DNA of 8,767 bases, taken from positions 1 through 8,767 of the forward strand of contig JACROQ010000017.1 of NCBI GenBank assembly GCA_016214375.1. Reading direction: 5' to 3'. Source of the DNA: Nitrospirota bacterium. Lineage in GTDB: Bacteria > Nitrospirota > 9FT-COMBO-42-15 > HDB-SIOI813. The notes under the pieces are model-generated. The model was given only the letters and a program-made list of their open reading frames with translations, searched no databases and was not told where the DNA came from. The translations under genes and the position numbers were made by a program. Positions 1-6,700 of the stretch are shown piece by piece; the first letter of the stretch is position 1, and each line of letters begins with the position of its first letter.

Positions 1-177
1 CAAAAACCTGAGCCAAAGTGAGGTGAGGAAGATGAATTACGATCTCTTCGGGTGAGAGACCCAACCGCCAGTTTTCTACAACGGCACGAACTGGGGTTCT
101 CGTCCCTTTAATAATAGGTTCCCCCCCAAAATAGCGGGGTCACGTACAATATACAAATGTTTGGTGGTTGCTTCCAT
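1..177 (-). pseudogene. DUF433 (VapB45-like) antitoxin-family gene, frameshifted and cut by the window edge
   Basis: Read leftward from ATG at 177, the first frame gives METTKHLYIVRDPAILGG, then runs into a stop at 76-78. Moving one frame over at the run of seven C's (121-127, G7 in the sense strand) continues the family sequence as EPIIKGTRTPV, then VENWRLGLSPEEI and LPHLTLAQVF up to the window edge. The pattern RDP-x-ILGGEP-x-I-x-GTR-x-PV is characteristic of DUF433 proteins, small helical DNA-binding-like proteins often paired with a PIN-type or DUF5615 toxin; a partner would lie left of the window. One extra G would restore the frame, so this is a single-base deletion, a sequencing error or a slippage site. 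No start codon lies between the shift and the upstream TGA in the second frame, so the distal part cannot be initiated separately there. An in-frame ATG at 186 is an alternative start. The family call is firm; whether the gene is truly broken is not. Confidence 0.75.
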
Positions 178-184
178 GTTGCTC

Positions 185-213
185 ATATTACCCAAAAGAG
201 CCTGTTATGTCAA
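185..213 (-). promoter_or_regulatory. Sigma70-like promoter of the DUF433 gene, possibly leaderless
   Basis: On the minus strand a perfect -35 TTGACA (213-208) is followed after 17 bp by TAATAT (190-185, 4 of 6 consensus positions). The predicted transcription start, about seven bases further on, falls at or next to the ATG at 177. The ATG at 186 lies inside the -10 box, so this promoter would produce a leaderless message beginning at the 177 ATG. Confidence 0.5.
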
Positions 214-221
214 TGCTGACC

Positions 222-249
222 TTGATTTATATTTTTTTCCGTATAAGAT
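222..249 (+). promoter_or_regulatory. Weak candidate promoter for the YaiI-family gene
   Basis: TTGATT (222-227) and TAAGAT (244-249) are separated by 16 bp in the AT-rich divergent region. Both boxes match the sigma70 consensus at only four of six positions. The location, about 60 bp before the ATG at 311, is suitable, but other AT-rich hexamers nearby fit almost as well. Confidence 0.25.
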
Positions 250-273
250 AAAAAGCCCTTGCGAAGATATTTA

Positions 274-308
274 ACGGCTGGAGGAAAGCCGTGATTGCGA
301 AAAAGTAA
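274..308 (+). promoter_or_regulatory. Translational leader: hairpin with SD in its loop plus five-codon ORF
   Basis: ACGGCT (274-279) can pair with AGCCGT (287-292), a perfect 6-bp stem whose loop holds GGAGGAA, a strong Shine-Dalgarno sequence. Six bases after the GGAGG is a GTG (291-293) that opens a mini-ORF of GTG ATT GCG AAA AAG TAA ending at 308, only 2 nt before the ATG of the YaiI gene. The best ribosome binding site in the region therefore serves the mini-ORF, and the main gene has no SD of its own at normal distance. Reinitiation or coupling is an inference. Confidence 0.4.
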
Positions 309-310
309 AT

Positions 311-769
311 ATGAAAATATGGATTGATGCAGACGCGTGTCCGCGGGTCATCAGGGAGATTGTGTTCCGGGCCTCGGTGCGCCTTGAGGTTCCGGTCTGC
401 CTCGTGGCGAACCAGGACCTGTCGAAATCCCATTCTGATCTGGTCACGTCCGTGCGGGTTGACGCTGGTTTTGACAACGCGGACGGATATATCATCCAGC
501 AAGTGACATCAGGGGACCTGGTGATTACTGCCGATATTCCGCTGGCCGCCAGGATCGTTGCCAGGGGAGGGGTGGCCCTCGACCCGCGAGGGGAACTCTA
601 CACGGAGGAGAATGTCGGAGAGCGGCTCTCCATGCGTAACCTGATGCAGGAACTCCGGATGGAGGGGATCGTCAGGGGTGGCCCTGCCCAGTTGGGCCTC
701 CAGGACCGGCAGCGCTTTGCCTCCGCCCTGGACCGCCTGCTGATTCGCATGTTGAAGGGCAGTCGCTGA
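311..769 (+). CDS. yaiI: YaiI/YqxD family protein (UPF0178, DUF188)
   Basis: The 152-aa product begins MKIWIDADACP, the signature start of the UPF0178/DUF188 family (E. coli YaiI, B. subtilis YqxD), whose usual length is about 150 aa. Further family features are the D-x-D acidic pair at residues 6 and 8, the SGDLVITADIPLAA segment (67-80), which carries a second acidic cluster, and the ALDPRGELY stretch (89-97). The fold is related to PIN/NYN-type nucleases, so a metal-dependent nuclease role is plausible, but the substrate of this family is not established. ATG 311 is favoured because the conserved N-terminus begins exactly there and no usable upstream in-frame start exists before a TAA at 272-274. 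No SD sits at normal spacing; see the leader at 274-308. A small ORF follows after 14 bp and may be in the same transcript. Confidence 0.93.
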   Translation: MKIWIDADACPRVIREIVFRASVRLEVPVCLVANQDLSKSHSDLVTSVRVDAGFDNADGYIIQQVTSGDLVITADIPLAARIVARGGVALDPRGELYTEENVGERLSMRNLMQELRMEGIVRGGPAQLGLQDRQRFASALDRLLIRMLKGSR

Positions 770-783
770 CAACGGAAAGGGAT

Positions 784-960
784 GTGAGCCATGAAGAAAC
801 TTCTCACCTGGGGGCGGTCGGGTTACTGACTTCCGCCCTTCTCGACCCGCTTATATATTCCATGCTTGACCAGCCGATTCCGTGGTTCCGTGACGTGATC
901 ATGGGAGGGGGCGGAGTGGTGCGTCTCTACCTCCTGGTGAAATTCCGTGACGAATTGTGA
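784..960 (+). CDS. Putative 58-aa small protein, function unknown
   Basis: A GTG at 784, preceded by GGAAAGG (774-780), opens a 58-codon frame that ends at TGA 958-960. The product starts MSHEETSHLGAVGLLTSALL, continues through DPLIYSMLDQPIPWFRDVIM and ends in VVRLYLLVKFRDEL. It has a moderately hydrophobic stretch at about residues 8-25 and a second at about 45-52, not long enough to call a transmembrane helix with confidence. Codon third positions resemble those of neighbouring genes, and the frame fills the yaiI-tex gap neatly. I recognise no family. Its stop overlaps the candidate -35 box of tex. An ATG at 791 in another frame stops after 12 codons. This may be a genuine small gene coupled to the YaiI gene 14 bp upstream; the evidence is coding character and position only. 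Confidence 0.45.
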   Translation: MSHEETSHLGAVGLLTSALLDPLIYSMLDQPIPWFRDVIMGGGGVVRLYLLVKFRDEL

Positions 961-983
961 CGCGGTAGCGCTAAGATTATAAG
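955..983 (+). promoter_or_regulatory. Candidate sigma70-type promoter of tex
   Basis: TTGTGA (955-960) is separated by exactly 17 bp from TATAAG (978-983), matching the consensus at four and five of six positions. Transcription would start near 990, giving a leader of about 43 nt before the tex ATG at 1033. The -35 box overlaps the stop codon of the preceding small ORF. Confidence 0.4.
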
Positions 984-1032
984 TGAGACAACATATCCGG
1001 GCTTCGTTGTCATTTTGTTTGGAGAGAGATAA

Positions 1033-3276
1033 ATGGAGATTCCTGAAAATCAAATCATCCTGAAAAAGATCGCGGAAGAGGTCGGTGTTACCCCGCGTCA
1101 GGCTGCGGAGACTCTGCGGTTACTGGAAGAGGGAGGGACTGTCCCGTTCATCGCCAGGTACAGGAAGGAGGCTACTGGTAATTTAGACGAGGTGCAGATC
1201 AGGGATATAGACGAAAAGAGGGTCTACTACAGGGAGCTGATGGAGCGCAAAGGGGTGATCCTCAATTCTATTGGAGAGCAGGGGAAGCTGAACCCTGAGC
1301 TTAAGGCAAGGATAGAAGGGTGCTATGAGAAGACCGAGTTGGAGGACCTCTATCTTCCGTATAGACCGAAGAGGAAGACCAAAGCCACTGTGGCCATTGA
1401 GAAGGGGCTGGAGCCTCTGGCCAGGTTCATCTATGAACAGGCGCCTGGAAATAGTACCATCGAGGCGCTCGCCGCTGAATTTATTAGTGCGGAGAAAGGG
1501 GTCGCATCAGCGGATGAGGCGCTGGAAGGCGCCCTGCACATCATCGCCGAATGGGTCTCTGAGAATGCCGGATTCAGGAAGGGATTGAGAGAGATGATGC
1601 TCAGGGATGGCCTGGTGGCGTCACGGGCGCTCAAAGGGAAGGAAGAGGAAAAGACGAAGTTTGAGATGTACTACGATTTCCGCGAACCTGTGGCAGTCAT
1701 CCCTTCCCACAGGATGCTGGCGATCCGGCGGGGTGAGGAGGAGAAGGTCCTTGCCTTTTCTATAGAGATAGACGAGGGGAAGGCACTCTCCTATCTGAAC
1801 GGGCAGGTTATCAGAGATTCCAGGTCTGTATTTGTCCCCTATCTTGAAAAGGCAATTAAGGACAGTTATTCAAGGCTCCTCAATCCGTCCATCCAGACGG
1901 AGGTTCGTCTTGCCCTTAAGAGGCAGGCCGATGAGGAGGCGATCAAAGTCTTTGATGAGAACCTGAAGAACCTTCTTTTGGCGCCTCCGGCGGGACCGAT
2001 AACGGTCATCGGTATAGACCCGGGGATGAGGACCGGATGCAAGGTGGCTGTTATCAGTGAAACCGGCAAGCTGCTGGAAAATACGACCATTTATCCCACG
2101 GAGCCACGGAATGACGTAGCAGGCGCTACAAAGACCCTGATGACGCTGATTCAGAAGTATAAGATTTCCGGTATTGCCATAGGTAATGGGACAGGCTCCA
2201 GGGAGACAGAGGGTGTTGTCAGGAACATGTTCCGGGAACAAAAGGTGAAAGGGATTTTCTGCGCCGTGGTCAATGAAGCCGGAGCGTCTGTCTACTCTGC
2301 CTCGGATATTGCAAGGGAGGAGTTTCCTGACCTGGACCTTACGGTGAGGGGGGCCATTTCCATTGCAAGAAGACTCCAGGACCCGCTGGCCGAGCTGGTG
2401 AAGATAGACCCGAAGTCCATCGGCGTCGGGCAGTACCAGCATGACGTGGACCAGAAGAGACTCAAACAGGGGCTTGATGGCACGGTGGAGTCTTGCGTGA
2501 ACAGGGTCGGGGTAGACCTGAATACGGCATCCTTTGCCCTTCTCAGGTATGTGGCAGGTATCAACGAGTCCGTGGCCAGAAAGGTCGTCAAATATCGGGA
2601 GGAGCAGGGTGCGTTTCGCTCCAGGCAGTCACTTTTGAATATCTCCGGCTTTGGCGAGAAGACCTTCCAACAGGCCGCCGGTTTTTTGAGGATCAAAAAG
2701 GGAGAAAACCCTCTGGACGGCACTGCAGTTCATCCTGAATCATATCCTGTCGTAGAAAAGATGGCCTCATCCCTCGGATTAAAGGTCGCTGAGCTGATCG
2801 AAAACGCAAAGGTCATTCAGTCCCTCGACATAAAGCGGTTTGTTGATGAGAGGACCGGGGTTTACACGCTAAGCGATATCCGGGAAGAGCTGTTAAAACC
2901 CGGGAGGGACCCGCGTGAGAAGTTTGTTGCTGCCACCTTCAGAGAAGACGTGAAGGAGATCACCGATCTGCAGGAAGGGATGATACTCGAAGGGACCGTG
3001 ACCAACGTCACCAACTTCGGCGCGTTTGTAGACATAGGAGTCCATCAGGATGGTCTTGTTCACATCTCAGAGCTTTCCAATAAATTCATCAAGGACCCGA
3101 AAGAGGCCGTGCAGGTTGGGGAAGTGGTTAAGGTCAAAGTCCTTTCCGTGGATCTACCTATGAGAAGGATATCCCTTTCAAGAAAGGCCCTTCTTCCTCT
3201 GGCAGGCGCAGAGACACAAAAGGGGGATAGAAAAGAGACACAGAACCCGGCGGGCCCCCTGAGCCTGTCTGAGTAA
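1033..3276 (+). CDS. tex: Tex, RNA-binding transcriptional accessory protein
   Basis: The 747-aa product is a complete Tex protein, a cytoplasmic nucleic-acid-binding factor related to eukaryotic Spt6 that associates with transcription. Domains visible in order are: the Tex N-terminal helical domain, including GGTVPFIARYRKEATGNLDE (34-53) and DLYLPYRPKRKTKA (105-118); a YqgF/RNase H-like domain starting at VIGIDPGMRTGCKVAV (325-340); helix-hairpin-helix segments at about 495-555, including DLNTAS and LLNISGFGEKTF; and a C-terminal S1 domain (about 648-718) with EGTVTNVTNFGAFVDIG and DGLVHISELS. A tail of about 29 residues of low complexity follows the S1 domain. Length and domain order are normal for the family, with no disruption. 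GGAGAG at 1021-1026 lies 6 nt before the ATG and supports this start. The gene converges on glnD with 57 bp between the stops. Confidence 0.98.
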   Translation: MEIPENQIILKKIAEEVGVTPRQAAETLRLLEEGGTVPFIARYRKEATGNLDEVQIRDIDEKRVYYRELMERKGVILNSIGEQGKLNPELKARIEGCYEKTELEDLYLPYRPKRKTKATVAIEKGLEPLARFIYEQAPGNSTIEALAAEFISAEKGVASADEALEGALHIIAEWVSENAGFRKGLREMMLRDGLVASRALKGKEEEKTKFEMYYDFREPVAVIPSHRMLAIRRGEEEKVLAFSIEIDEGKALSYLNGQVIRDSRSVFVPYLEKAIKDSYSRLLNPSIQTEVRLALKRQADEEAIKVFDENLKNLLLAPPAGPITVIGIDPGMRTGCKVAVISETGKLLENTTIYPTEPRNDVAGATKTLMTLIQKYKISGIAIGNGTGSRETEGVVRNMFREQKVKGIFCAVVNEAGASVYSASDIAREEFPDLDLTVRGAISIARRLQDPLAELVKIDPKSIGVGQYQHDVDQKRLKQGLDGTVESCVNRVGVDLNTASFALLRYVAGINESVARKVVKYREEQGAFRSRQSLLNISGFGEKTFQQAAGFLRIKKGENPLDGTAVHPESYPVVEKMASSLGLKVAELIENAKVIQSLDIKRFVDERTGVYTLSDIREELLKPGRDPREKFVAATFREDVKEITDLQEGMILEGTVTNVTNFGAFVDIGVHQDGLVHISELSNKFIKDPKEAVQVGEVVKVKVLSVDLPMRRISLSRKALLPLAGAETQKGDRKETQNPAGPLSLSE

Positions 3277-3303
3277 CTCACTGCACTCAAGACAAGGTTT
3301 GAG

Positions 3304-3330
3304 AAAAAGTTATAAGGGGAAGATGCCCCT
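3304..3330 (-). terminator. Weak candidate intrinsic terminator for glnD
   Basis: On the minus strand, AGGGG (3330-3326) pairs with CCCCT (3319-3315) across a 6-nt loop. After TATAAC comes TTTTT (3308-3304). The stem is short and the T-run is set off by six bases, so this is a modest candidate. On the plus strand the same hairpin lacks any T-run, so it gives no clear terminator for tex. Confidence 0.35.
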
Positions 3331-3333
3331 GAC

Positions 3334-6009
3334 TTACCCCGTCTTCCAATACTCTTCAATGGCATCCAGCAACTGCTGCTTGATCTCTGCAATCCTCTCG
3401 GGTGTGGTCACCTTGTTTCCGGCGAGGTCTTTTACATAAAAGACATCCACGATCTGATCAACATGAGTCGCGATCTTCGATGAATAGACAGACAGGCCCA
3501 GGGCATGGATCGTTTTCGTAATGACATAGAGGAGGCCCTGCCTGTCTGCCGCAAAGATGTCCATGATGGTAAATTCATCAGAAGACTCGTTGTCAATCTC
3601 TACCTGGGTAGGGGCCGTGATGGGAATGGCCTTTTTTCTGGGCCGCTTATTGGCATATTTCTCAAAGAGATGTTCTACAGTAGCCTCTCCCGTGAGCGCC
3701 TCGCAGATATGTTTCCTCACCGTGGCCTGACGGAGCAGGGAGGAGACCCCTTCAGGGTACGGGTCTTGGGCCTGGAAGGTATCCACCACAATCCCCTTTT
3801 GGGTGGTACAGACCTGGGCCCCCAGGATATTATAGCCGGCGGCGGCCAGCACCCCTGCAATCTTTGAGAACAGACCCGGGATAATATTATCGTAAGTATA
3901 AACCGTGAATTCAACAACCCCCTTATCCGTAGAGACATCTACCAGTACCTGCTCTTCTTTGTCCTCTTTGAGTTTATTAACCATATGGAGGTGATTCATG
4001 ATCTTCTCCGGGGGCGTAATCAGGAGATAGCGCGGCTCCATAGAATGGAGCTGTTCGTCCAACCATTCAGGGGAATAGATCAGACAGAGCTTTTCTCCGA
4101 TATCCTTCTTGATCCTTGAGATGATGTCCTCTTCAGAATAGATCGCCCTCGTCCCGGAGAGTTCTTCCATGGTCTTGTAATAGAGATCTGTGAGGAGATT
4201 CTCCTTCCATTCATTCCACGTATCAGGTCCTACGGCCCTGATATCTGCATAGGTCAGCACAAACAGTTTTTTCAACAGCTCCGGCCTTGCCACCTCTCGT
4301 GCGAAGAGGAGGATCACCTTATCCTCTGATAAATCCCTCCTGAAGGCGATCAGTGACATGTTCAGGTGGGCCCGGACCAGGAAGACAAGGAGGCTTGTCT
4401 CCTCACTGCTGAAACCTAATTGCCTGGCAACCCTCTCGGCAATCCGGGCGCCGGCAATGGCATGGTGCTCTGTGCCCCCTTTCCCGATATCATGCAGCAG
4501 CAGGGCCAGGTGGAGGATGTCCTTACGCTTTATCTCCCTGTAGACCTTCGGGATATATCCATGGGCATATTTCAGTTCTTCTGCCAGTTGCACAGAAAGA
4601 AAACTATGCTCATCTACAGTATATTTATGATAATAATCGTAAGAGGCATGGCAGGATATCTTTTCAAACTCAGGGATCAGCTTTTGCAGGACCTTGACCT
4701 TGTGCATCTGCCGGAGGATCTCTGAGATCCCATTTGGCCAGGAGATGATCGAGCGAAAGAGCTTATTGATCTCGATAGAGAGATAGAGGTCATTGGCGAC
4801 CCTCTCAGAGTTGCGGTAGAGCATGCTCATGGTATGCGTGGATATCTTCAGACCGTGCACCAGCGCCAGATAAAAGAGATAGACCACATTCTTCATGTCA
4901 CTGAAGAATATCTCCTGCTGTCTCTCCGGCACATGGATAGTATTTTTCGTCAAGACAAAGCAGGGTTTGATCTGCCGGGAGGTGACAAAGTCCAACCCCT
5001 GTCTCCATAATTGCGAAGGAATAGCCTTTTCAATAGCCCTTGTAGAGATATCGTGGATATGGGAGGCATGCCTGTAGTAGTCTTTCATAAAGGCCTCCAC
5101 AGCGAGGCAGTGAGGGGCATCTTTGTAGCCAAAGGACTGGGCAATCCGCCACTGATCTTCGGCTGTCAAAACATCCGCGGCCTTTCCGGCATGGAAGTGC
5201 AGGTCATTGCGAATCCTCAATAAAAAGTCCTGGGCCTCGATGAGTTCATTGTATCCTACCTTAGAGATATAACCCCGTTTATGAAACTCAGAGAGGCAGT
5301 ATATCCGGTATCTTGCAATGGTGACCCACTTCAGGCCATGGATGTCTCTTAATCCCCCCTTTCCCTCCTTGATGTTCGGTTCTACAAGATAGATAGAAGA
5401 CCCGTACTGTTTATACCTTTCCCTCATATACCTGAGGCGTTCTTCTATATAGGACCGTACATTCCGGGCGATCACCTTATGGATAAAGACATCCTGAAAC
5501 TCCGTAAACAGGGCCTCGCTGCCCGCGATCATCCTTGCCTCCATTAAGGCGGTCCTGGCAGTAAAGTCCGAGTTGCCTATCTTGACACAGTCTTCTATCG
5601 TCCTGATACTGTGTCCGATCGTATATTTTAAATCCCAGAGAAGATAGAGGACTTCGGTGGATAGGTGTCCGATAGCCTTTTTCGCATCGCTCCGGTACAG
5701 GAACATGATGTCGATGTCTGAATAGGGGTTTAACTCTCCCCTCCCGTATCCGCCCACGGTAACGAGGACACACTGATCTGAAATAGAGGTATGGTGTGAG
5801 TCCTCGTATTTTCTGAGTTCATAGTTATAGATCTCGGATATCACCGTATCCGTGAGTCCTGTGAGACGGATAGCGATGTGCAGACCGGAGGCCCCGTTAT
5901 CGTGAAGGTCCCTGATCTCCTGGCTCCGTTGTGCGATATAGTTTTTTAAACTAAGGACTAACGCGGACCTGTCGGATGGTATGGAAAGAAGCTGACTGAT
6001 TGAGGTCAT
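3334..6009 (-). CDS. glnD: GlnD, bifunctional PII uridylyltransferase / uridylyl-removing enzyme
   Basis: The 891-aa product is a full-length GlnD, the cytoplasmic glutamine sensor that uridylylates PII protein (GlnB/GlnK) when nitrogen is scarce and removes UMP when glutamine is plentiful. Visible domains are: the nucleotidyltransferase motif GGYGRGELNPYSDID (86-100), with its catalytic Asp pair; the GlnD-specific KEGKGGLRDIH (214-224); the HD hydrolase domain with YTVDEHSF (463-470), LALLLHDIGKGGTEHH (501-516) and RAHLNM (546-551); and two C-terminal ACT domains (about 700-780 and 813-885) that would bind glutamine. No PII, amtB or glnA gene is in the window. The start is fixed because TAA lies 3 nt upstream in frame (6015-6013) and the next Met is beyond the active site. 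Only 10 nt, ATCATAATTT, separate this ATG from the CCA end of tRNA-Leu, and they contain no SD, which is odd for a gene this size. Confidence 0.97.
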   Translation of the reverse strand: MTSISQLLSIPSDRSALVLSLKNYIAQRSQEIRDLHDNGASGLHIAIRLTGLTDTVISEIYNYELRKYEDSHHTSISDQCVLVTVGGYGRGELNPYSDIDIMFLYRSDAKKAIGHLSTEVLYLLWDLKYTIGHSIRTIEDCVKIGNSDFTARTALMEARMIAGSEALFTEFQDVFIHKVIARNVRSYIEERLRYMRERYKQYGSSIYLVEPNIKEGKGGLRDIHGLKWVTIARYRIYCLSEFHKRGYISKVGYNELIEAQDFLLRIRNDLHFHAGKAADVLTAEDQWRIAQSFGYKDAPHCLAVEAFMKDYYRHASHIHDISTRAIEKAIPSQLWRQGLDFVTSRQIKPCFVLTKNTIHVPERQQEIFFSDMKNVVYLFYLALVHGLKISTHTMSMLYRNSERVANDLYLSIEINKLFRSIISWPNGISEILRQMHKVKVLQKLIPEFEKISCHASYDYYHKYTVDEHSFLSVQLAEELKYAHGYIPKVYREIKRKDILHLALLLHDIGKGGTEHHAIAGARIAERVARQLGFSSEETSLLVFLVRAHLNMSLIAFRRDLSEDKVILLFAREVARPELLKKLFVLTYADIRAVGPDTWNEWKENLLTDLYYKTMEELSGTRAIYSEEDIISRIKKDIGEKLCLIYSPEWLDEQLHSMEPRYLLITPPEKIMNHLHMVNKLKEDKEEQVLVDVSTDKGVVEFTVYTYDNIIPGLFSKIAGVLAAAGYNILGAQVCTTQKGIVVDTFQAQDPYPEGVSSLLRQATVRKHICEALTGEATVEHLFEKYANKRPRKKAIPITAPTQVEIDNESSDEFTIMDIFAADRQGLLYVITKTIHALGLSVYSSKIATHVDQIVDVFYVKDLAGNKVTTPERIAEIKQQLLDAIEEYWKTG

Positions 6010-6019
6010 AAATTATGAT

Positions 6020-6104
6020 TGGTGCCGAAGGGGGGATTTGAACCCCCACGGGAAAACCCACATGCCCCTCAAACATGCGTGTCTACCAATTCCACCACTT
6101 CGGC
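6020..6104 (-). tRNA. tRNA-Leu (anticodon GAG), CCA encoded
   Basis: The minus strand reads GCCGAAG (acceptor 5' side) through TGGTGGAATTGGTAGACAC (D arm) to an anticodon stem CATGT/GCATG around the loop TTGAGGG, which places GAG at the anticodon. A long variable arm typical of class II tRNAs follows, then a T arm GGGGG-TTCAAAT-CCCCC. The acceptor closes with CTTCGGC, discriminator A and an encoded CCA ending at 6020. The seven acceptor pairs are perfect. The layout matches E. coli tRNA-Leu(GAG) closely. It would decode CUC and CUU. A promoter lies immediately upstream, and glnD begins 10 nt downstream with no terminator between them. Confidence 0.96.
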
Positions 6105-6113
6105 ACAGGTTAC

Positions 6114-6142
6114 AGAATAAAAACTACTGAGGGGTTTGTCAA
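6114..6142 (-). promoter_or_regulatory. Sigma70-like promoter of tRNA-Leu (and probably glnD)
   Basis: On the minus strand a perfect TTGACA (6142-6137) and TATTCT (6119-6114, four of six) are separated by 17 bp. The expected start near 6107 is only about three bases before the mature tRNA 5' end at 6104, the compact geometry usual for tRNA genes. No other convincing promoter is seen between the tRNA and glnD. Confidence 0.6.
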
Positions 6143-6150
6143 TACCTCAT

Positions 6151-6179
6151 TTGCCTTTACGTAGGCGCTATGTTATCAT
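6151..6179 (+). promoter_or_regulatory. Sigma70-like extended -10 promoter of smpB
   Basis: TTGCCT (6151-6156, four of six) is followed after 17 bp by TATCAT (6174-6179, five of six). The -10 is preceded by TGT (6171-6173), giving an extended -10 element. Transcription would begin near 6186, with a leader of about 38 nt. It lies back to back with the tRNA-Leu promoter. Confidence 0.5.
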
Positions 6180-6223
6180 AATTAGACTTTGGATTCAAAT
6201 TTAATCAGGATTTTTAAGAGGTT

Positions 6224-6679
6224 ATGGGCGAACAGATTTTAGCGGTCAACAAAAAGGCCTTTCATGACTATGCGGTTGAAGATACCTATGAGGCCGGGAT
6301 TCAGCTCCTGGGGACAGAGGTCAAGTCCCTGCGCGACGGCGGGGTAAACCTGAAGGACGGCTATGCCCGCGTGGAGAGGGGAGAGGTCTTTGTCTACTGC
6401 AATATCAGCCCCTATAAGGCCGGCAATATCAACAATCATGACCCGCTGAGGAGGCGCAAGCTCCTCCTCCACCAGGGGGAGATTAACAGGATTTTGGGAA
6501 AGACCGTGCAAAAGGGGTATAGCATTGTGCCGCTGAAGATCTATTTTAAGCGGGGCATTGCCAAACTGGAGATCGGTGTGGCAAGGGGGAAAAAGCTGTA
6601 TGACAAGAGGGAGGATCTCAAAAAGAGGGAGGCCGGCCGCGAGATGGCCCAGGCCTTTAAAGAAAGACAGAGGAAATAG
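6224..6679 (+). CDS. smpB: SmpB, tmRNA-binding protein of trans-translation
   Basis: The 151-aa product is SsrA-binding protein SmpB, which binds the tRNA-like domain of tmRNA and mimics the missing codon-anticodon duplex in the decoding centre of stalled ribosomes. Diagnostic stretches are NKKAFHDYAVEDTYEAGIQL (9-28) with LGTEVKSLR (29-37), the second barrel part LKDGYARVERGEVFVY (43-58), RKLLLH (78-83), and the tmRNA-contacting GKKLYDKRE (122-130). The C-terminal tail (131-151) is strongly basic, as needed for entry into the mRNA channel. Length is normal for the family. AAGAGG (6216-6221) lies only 2 nt before the ATG and AGGA (6207-6210) 13 nt before it, so the ribosome site is mediocre, but the conserved N-terminus supports this start. 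The partner RNA gene ssrA lies about 770 bp downstream on the same strand. Confidence 0.98.
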   Translation: MGEQILAVNKKAFHDYAVEDTYEAGIQLLGTEVKSLRDGGVNLKDGYARVERGEVFVYCNISPYKAGNINNHDPLRRRKLLLHQGEINRILGKTVQKGYSIVPLKIYFKRGIAKLEIGVARGKKLYDKREDLKKREAGREMAQAFKERQRK

Positions 6680-6700
6680 GCAGAAGGAGGAGAGGATATC

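Noticed and set aside
1870..2442. Long minus-strand open frame (190 codons) inside tex
   Set aside because: Shadow of the strongly supported tex frame; no recognisable motifs and no promoter or SD.
2292..2723. Minus-strand open frame of 143 codons inside tex
   Set aside because: Antisense shadow of the Tex YqgF and helix-hairpin-helix region.
3505..3867. Plus-strand open frame of 120 codons inside glnD
   Set aside because: Antisense to the ACT-domain region of GlnD, whose protein-level match is unambiguous.
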